Source of the DNA: Paenibacillus catalpae
GTDB lineage: Bacteria; Bacillota; Bacilli; Paenibacillales; Paenibacillaceae
NCBI RefSeq assembly: GCF_900112695.1
Contig: NZ_FOMT01000008.1
Coordinates: 1-64,000, forward strand
Direction of reading: 5' to 3'
DNA: 64,000 nucleotides
Shown: piece after piece, positions 60,412 to 64,000 of the stretch
Position numbering within the stretch: position 1 is the first letter of the stretch
Layout: every line of letters begins with the position of its first letter
Notes under the pieces: model-generated
The model's database searches: none
Seen by the model: only the letters and a program-made list of their open reading frames with translations
What the model was told of the DNA's origin: nothing
Made by a program: the position numbers and the translations under genes

Positions 60412-61311
60412 ATGGAGCAGTTACCAGATGTACTCGTTAGGGGTACGGCGTGGGGAGGTAAGATTCGCGTATTTGCAGCCCGCACCACGCAGCTCGTAAA
60501 TGAACTGCAGCGGCGGCATCAGACGTTGCCGACCGCAACAGCAGCCTTCGGGCGCACGGCCACAGCCGCTGCAATTATGGGAGCGATGCTGAAGGGCGAG
60601 GAGCAGCTGACGGTTAAAGTAAAAGGCGACGGGCCTATCGGACAAATCGTTGTTGATGCGAATGCACACGGGGAAGTGCGAGGTTATGTCGATAACCCGG
60701 ACGTGCTGCTTCCAAGCAATGAGCACGGCAAGATCGACGTTGCCGGCGGAGTAGGGCGTAACGGTTATCTTCATATTATTAAGGATCTTGGTCTTAAAGA
60801 CCCTTACCTCGGCAGCGTTCCGATTATCTCGGGCGAGCTGGGAGAGGATTTCACTTATTATTTTGCCGTGTCGGAGCAGACTCCTTCCGCCGTTGGTCTT
60901 GGCGTACTTGTTGAGCCCGATGCGACCGTCACCCATTCCGGCGGCTTTATTATTCAGCTCCTGCCGGGCCTCACTGACGAGGAGATTACCCGTCTCGAAC
61001 AGGCAGTCGGGTCAATCCCGCACGTGACGCAGCTGCTGGAGCAGGGCGAAACACCGGAAGGCATTCTGCGCCGGCTGGTAGGCGATGATCTGCATATTTA
61101 TGATTCGCTGGACCTGAAGTTTCATTGCAAATGCTCGAAGGATCGCGTGGAGCAGACGTTGATCAGCCTTGGCGTATCCGAGCTGGAGCAGATTATTGAG
61201 GAAGACGGCAAGGCAGAGGTCGTCTGCCATTATTGCAATGAGGCTTATACGTTTGACCGGGAGCAGCTGCAAGAGCTGATTGACCAGGCGAAGCCAAATC
61301 TTGTGCAATAA
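60412..61311 (+). CDS. hslO: Hsp33 redox-regulated chaperone
   Basis: A 299-residue Hsp33. N-terminal VRGTAWGGKIRVFAARTTQL and ATAAFGRTATAAAIMG. The C-terminal zinc switch uses FHCKCSKDR and VVCHYCNEAY (CxC and CxxC), which is oxidised to activate the holdase. It starts 3 bp after coaX. Confidence 0.96.
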   Translation: MEQLPDVLVRGTAWGGKIRVFAARTTQLVNELQRRHQTLPTATAAFGRTATAAAIMGAMLKGEEQLTVKVKGDGPIGQIVVDANAHGEVRGYVDNPDVLLPSNEHGKIDVAGGVGRNGYLHIIKDLGLKDPYLGSVPIISGELGEDFTYYFAVSEQTPSAVGLGVLVEPDATVTHSGGFIIQLLPGLTDEEITRLEQAVGSIPHVTQLLEQGETPEGILRRLVGDDLHIYDSLDLKFHCKCSKDRVEQTLISLGVSELEQIIEEDGKAEVVCHYCNEAYTFDREQLQELIDQAKPNLVQ

Positions 61312-61330
61312 CGCCGGGGGCATTGGGGAA

Positions 61331-62308
61331 ATGAAGAAATACGGGGTAGTAAAAGCAGTTGTTGTTCTTCAAGCGATCTGTATGATCGTTCTTAGCGTGG
61401 CGGTTATCGTGAAGCTGTCTCCGTTCTCGGATGATCCCGAGCAGCATGATCCCGATTCGGAGACCAAAGCACAAGCCGGCGATACGCCGGGCAGTGAATC
61501 CGACTCCATTCGAAGCGAGGGAATCGCGGCTATGGTTGGCGGCGTTCCGATCACGTCGACTGAGCTGGCAGACCAACTAAAGCGGCAGTATGGCGATAAT
61601 GTGCTGCGCATGTTGATGGTTCACAAGGCGATCGATCTGGAAGCGAAGGCTCAGCAGCTTAGTTTGTCCTCCGAGGAGGAGGACAGGGAGCTTGCCGCTA
61701 TGATGGAAGGATACGATAGCGAAGACGTTTTCTACGAAGTCATGAAAGATCAGCTTGGCATGACAAAAAGTGATATAGAGGAAGATGTGAAGTACCGCCT
61801 GCTGCTTGAGAAGATTGCTATCCTTACCGTGGAACTATCCGAAGTGGAGATACAGAATTACATAACGGCGCATCCGGAGCAGTTTGCGGACAGACTTAGG
61901 CTTCATCTGCAGTGGATTGTCACAGACTCGGAAGAGGAAGCAGGCGAAGTACTCGATCGGTTGGCGGATGGGGATTCATTCGAAGAGCTCGCGCTTGTTT
62001 ATTCGAAGGATGCGAATACAGCGGAGTCGGGCGGCGACCTTGGATTAATTGACTCGGATGATCCTTTCTATGATGCCGGCATGCTGGAGGAAGCGAGCAG
62101 GTTGCAGACCGGCGAGACAACCGGCCCCGTTGAGGTTCCGGAAGGCTATGCCGTTATCCGTCTGATCGAGCGGCAGAAGACAGAGGGCCTGACCGGTCAT
62201 GTTCTCTACGATAACGCACGCAAGGAGTTAGCACTCTCCAAAGCGAAGCCGCTTAATGAGATCGAGGATGATTTGCTCGAGAAATACAACGCGGAAATTA
62301 CCCCTTAG
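61331..62308 (+). CDS. yacD: membrane-anchored peptidylprolyl isomerase (YacD/PrsA-like)
   Basis: A 325-residue SurA/PrsA-type protein. An N-terminal anchor (VVKAVVVLQAICMIVLSVAVIV, shown in part: LQAICMIVLSVAVIV) lacks a lipobox. A SurA-N-like helical region follows and then a parvulin domain (about residues 195-290, LRLHLQWIVTDSEEEA, ESGGDLGLIDSDDPFYDAGM). It should act outside the membrane. ATG 61331 is preceded by GGGG at short spacing. Same location as B. subtilis yacD. Confidence 0.9.
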   Translation: MKKYGVVKAVVVLQAICMIVLSVAVIVKLSPFSDDPEQHDPDSETKAQAGDTPGSESDSIRSEGIAAMVGGVPITSTELADQLKRQYGDNVLRMLMVHKAIDLEAKAQQLSLSSEEEDRELAAMMEGYDSEDVFYEVMKDQLGMTKSDIEEDVKYRLLLEKIAILTVELSEVEIQNYITAHPEQFADRLRLHLQWIVTDSEEEAGEVLDRLADGDSFEELALVYSKDANTAESGGDLGLIDSDDPFYDAGMLEEASRLQTGETTGPVEVPEGYAVIRLIERQKTEGLTGHVLYDNARKELALSKAKPLNEIEDDLLEKYNAEITP

Positions 62309-62328
62309 AGCACTTATATAATCATCTT

Positions 62329-62358
62329 GAAGCCGCCGTCAGGCGGCTTCTCCCTTTT
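62329..62358 (+). terminator. terminator of the nad-coaX-hslO operon
   Basis: GAAGCCGCC / GGCGGCTTC stem with a 4-nt loop, then TCCCTTTT. Confidence 0.82.
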
Positions 62359-62382
62359 CCTGTACGTTCAAGAAAGAAACTA

Positions 62383-62410
62383 TTGACAACGGATATAAGA
62401 GATTGATAAG
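62383..62410 (+). promoter_or_regulatory. cysK promoter
   Basis: Perfect -35 TTGACA at 62383-62388 and -10 GATAAG at 62405-62410 with 16-bp spacing. Confidence 0.5.
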
Positions 62411-62431
62411 ATGTTATTAGTGAAAAACCAA

Positions 62432-62450
62432 CTAAATTAGTCGGAATAAG
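62432..62450 (+). promoter_or_regulatory. possible CymR-type site before cysK
   Basis: CTAAATTAGTCGGAATAAG resembles the 3' half of the CymR consensus (ATnGGAATTW) with mismatches. It lies after the promoter and before the ribosome binding site. Confidence 0.32.
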
Positions 62451-62466
62451 GGAGGCAATTATTCTC

Positions 62467-63405
62467 ATGGCTAGAATCGTTAACAGCGTAACTGAACTTA
62501 TTGGTGATACACCGCTTGTCCGTCTGAACCGCCTTGTACCGGAAGACAGCGCGGAAATCTATGTAAAACTCGAGTATCAGAACCCGGGTGCAAGCGTTAA
62601 AGACCGTATCGCGATCAGCATGATCGAAGTTGCGGAGCAAGAAGGCAGCCTGAAACCAGGCGATACAATCGTTGAGCCTACAAGCGGCAACACGGGCATC
62701 GGTCTTGCGATGGTAGCTGCAGCAAAAGGCTACAAAGCCATCCTGGTTATGCCTGAAACAATGAGTATTGAGCGCCGCAACCTGCTTCGCGCTTATGGTG
62801 CTGAGCTTGTTCTGACACCGGGCTCGGAAGGTATGAACGGTGCCGTTCGCAAAGCGGAAGAGCTGGCGAAAGAAAATCCGTCCTACTTCATCCCGCAACA
62901 ATTCAAAAACCAGGCAAACGTGAAAGTACACCGCGAAACAACAGGTCCGGAAATCGTGGAAGCGATCAACTCGCTTGACGGCAAGCTGGATGCTTTTATT
63001 GCCGGTATCGGTACAGGCGGTACAATCTCGGGTACAGGCGAAGTGTTGAAACAGAACTTCGAAGGTATCAAGATCTATGCGGTTGAGCCTGCGGCGTCCC
63101 CGATCCTCTCGGGCGGCAACCCGGGTCCTCACAAAATCCAAGGTATCGGCGCCAACTTCGTGCCGGATATCCTGAACCGAGAGATCTACGACGGCGTAAT
63201 TACCGTTGAGAACGAAGAAGCATTCGAATATGCACGCCGTGCTGCGAAAGAAGAAGGTCTCCTGGTCGGTATTTCTTCCGGCGCTGCGATCTTTGCTGCT
63301 TTGAAAGTAGCGAAAGAGCTCGGCAAAGGCAAACGCGTCATTGCCGTTGTTCCATCGAACGGCGAACGTTACCTGTCTACGCCTCTGTTCAATTTCGAGA
63401 ACTAA
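62467..63405 (+). CDS. cysK: cysteine synthase A
   Basis: A 312-residue PLP enzyme making cysteine from O-acetylserine and sulfide. Schiff-base Lys in NPGASVKDRIAISM, TSGNTGIGLAMVAAAKGYK, and GIGTGGTISGTGEVL; the PLP nitrogen region is VGISSGAAIFAAL. GGGAGG precedes the ATG. Flanked by its own promoter and terminator. Confidence 0.97.
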   Translation: MARIVNSVTELIGDTPLVRLNRLVPEDSAEIYVKLEYQNPGASVKDRIAISMIEVAEQEGSLKPGDTIVEPTSGNTGIGLAMVAAAKGYKAILVMPETMSIERRNLLRAYGAELVLTPGSEGMNGAVRKAEELAKENPSYFIPQQFKNQANVKVHRETTGPEIVEAINSLDGKLDAFIAGIGTGGTISGTGEVLKQNFEGIKIYAVEPAASPILSGGNPGPHKIQGIGANFVPDILNREIYDGVITVENEEAFEYARRAAKEEGLLVGISSGAAIFAALKVAKELGKGKRVIAVVPSNGERYLSTPLFNFEN

Positions 63406-63420
63406 TTGTCTCCTATAAGT

Positions 63421-63449
63421 GCTCCCATTCCTTGGAATGGGGGCTTTTT
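63421..63449 (+). terminator. cysK terminator
   Basis: GCTCCCATTCC pairs with GGAATGGGGGC (one G-T pair) and is followed by TTTTTG. Confidence 0.9.
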
Positions 63450-63476
63450 GACGTTTGCGGGGGCTTTTTGTATACT
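63448..63476 (+). promoter_or_regulatory. pabB promoter (sigma-A)
   Basis: TTGACG at 63448-63453 and TATACT at 63471-63476 with 17-bp spacing. Its -35 starts in the T-run of the cysK terminator. Confidence 0.72.
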
Positions 63477-63508
63477 TAGCAAATCATACCTGATCGGAGG
63501 AAATCGAC

Positions 63509-64000
63509 ATGTTCACCGCACATGGGCAGTGGGTCTTATGGCAGGCAGAGCGCAAATATACAACCTTGCCGCTGCTGAAGCGTATTCCGCTTGGTACAGT
63601 TTCGGTTGATTCGTGGGAGTCGGCCTGGAGCGCGGCTTCACCGCATGCATTCGTACTGGAGAGCGGCAAGGACGGACGTTATACCTATCTGGGCCTTCAT
63701 CCGGAAGGCGTTATCCGGGGAAAAGGGCAACACGCCGATTCAACGGATTGGGATCTTCGGGGCAGCGTTTTGTCGGAACAAAGCTGGGAAGGGAAGCCGC
63801 TTGAGATTGTAAGGCGCTGGATGGAGCCGTACCGTTCTCCAAAGCTTGCGGAAGGACCTAAATGGACCGGAGGCTGCGTAGGCTTCTGGAGCTACGATGT
63901 AATCCGGTCCATAGAGCGTCTGCCGGAGCTTGCGGCGGATGATACAGGACTGCCGGATTACTTGTTCCTGCGGATGAACCGGATCTGGATTGTCGATCAG
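63509..64000 (+). CDS. pabB: aminodeoxychorismate synthase component I (partial)
   Basis: The frame opens at ATG 63509 (TCGGAGGAAA upstream) and is still open at the window end, giving 164 residues of the N-terminal part. Features of the PabB/TrpE N-terminal domain are PLLKRIPLGTVSVDSWESAW, FVLESGKDGRYTYLGLHPEG, GGCVGFWSYDVIRSIERLP and DYLFLRMNRIWIVDQ. PabB makes aminodeoxychorismate for folate. The folate gene position after cysK matches B. subtilis. TrpE is the alternative, but context favours PabB. The chorismate-binding domain lies beyond the window. Confidence 0.88.
   Translation, partial: MFTAHGQWVLWQAERKYTTLPLLKRIPLGTVSVDSWESAWSAASPHAFVLESGKDGRYTYLGLHPEGVIRGKGQHADSTDWDLRGSVLSEQSWEGKPLEIVRRWMEPYRSPKLAEGPKWTGGCVGFWSYDVIRSIERLPELAADDTGLPDYLFLRMNRIWIVDQ

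Overview
The window comes from a spore-forming, low-to-mid GC Bacillota, most likely Paenibacillus or a close relative. It starts at the end of an rRNA operon and then follows the conserved near-origin block known from Bacillus subtilis (csfB/gin to pabB). Almost all genes are on the + strand. The species cannot be named from the sequence alone.

Layout. 1-343: 3' end of 23S rRNA and a 5S rRNA. 390-8428: a membrane protein, gin, a PLP decarboxylase, then tmk-darA-yaaR-holB-ricT-yabA-yabB-rsmI. 8448-9079: abrB (minus strand) with Spo0A boxes on both sides of its promoter region. 9080-14546: HD hydrolase, tatD, a c-di-AMP riboswitch with a yabE-like G5/3D wall protein, rnmV and rsmA. 14547-15707: about 1.15 kb without a clear gene, rich in hairpins and holding one copy of a structured repeat. 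15708-27088: yabG, veg, sspF, ispE, purR, ridA, spoVG, glmU, ctc, pth, fin and mfd. 27260-30594: a PrsA-like foldase, an SPFH protein with a small ribbon-helix-helix partner, and spoVT. 30667-35174: accessory cargo (AraC regulator, GH4 galactosidase, GyrI-like protein, glycerate kinase) with a second copy of the structured repeat. 35340-41324: yabN, HU, rqcP, two membrane proteins, yabP, yabQ, divIC and yabR. 41325-42248: gene-free tandem repeat array in front of spoIIE. 42249-50794: spoIIE, yabS, yabT, tilS, hprT and ftsH. 51121-55913: a BMP-type nucleoside ABC transporter. 56163-64000: nadA-nadB-nadC-coaX-hslO-foldase, cysK and the start of pabB.

How the genes work together. The region mixes essential housekeeping (nucleotide supply, replication clamp loading, rRNA/tRNA modification, division, proteostasis, NAD and CoA synthesis) with sporulation control: AbrB, Spo0A boxes, sigma-H-like promoters at spoVG and hbs, SpoIIE, the sigma-F/G antagonists Fin and Gin, SpoVT, YabG, YabP/YabQ and SspF. 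Cyclic-di-AMP appears twice, as a protein receptor (DarA) and as a riboswitch. PurR is encoded here, and PurBox-like sites occur in front of purR and upstream of the nucleoside transporter.

Most unusual observations: (1) a ~110-bp element present twice (15494-15601 and 33025-33139), with a conserved core, compensatory changes in its stem and outer arms that differ in sequence yet stay perfectly self-complementary; (2) a 73-74-bp tandem repeat array before spoIIE, with a diverged inverted single copy between ctc and pth; (3) several genes normally found in this block (metS, prs, yabM, yazA) are absent from their usual positions.
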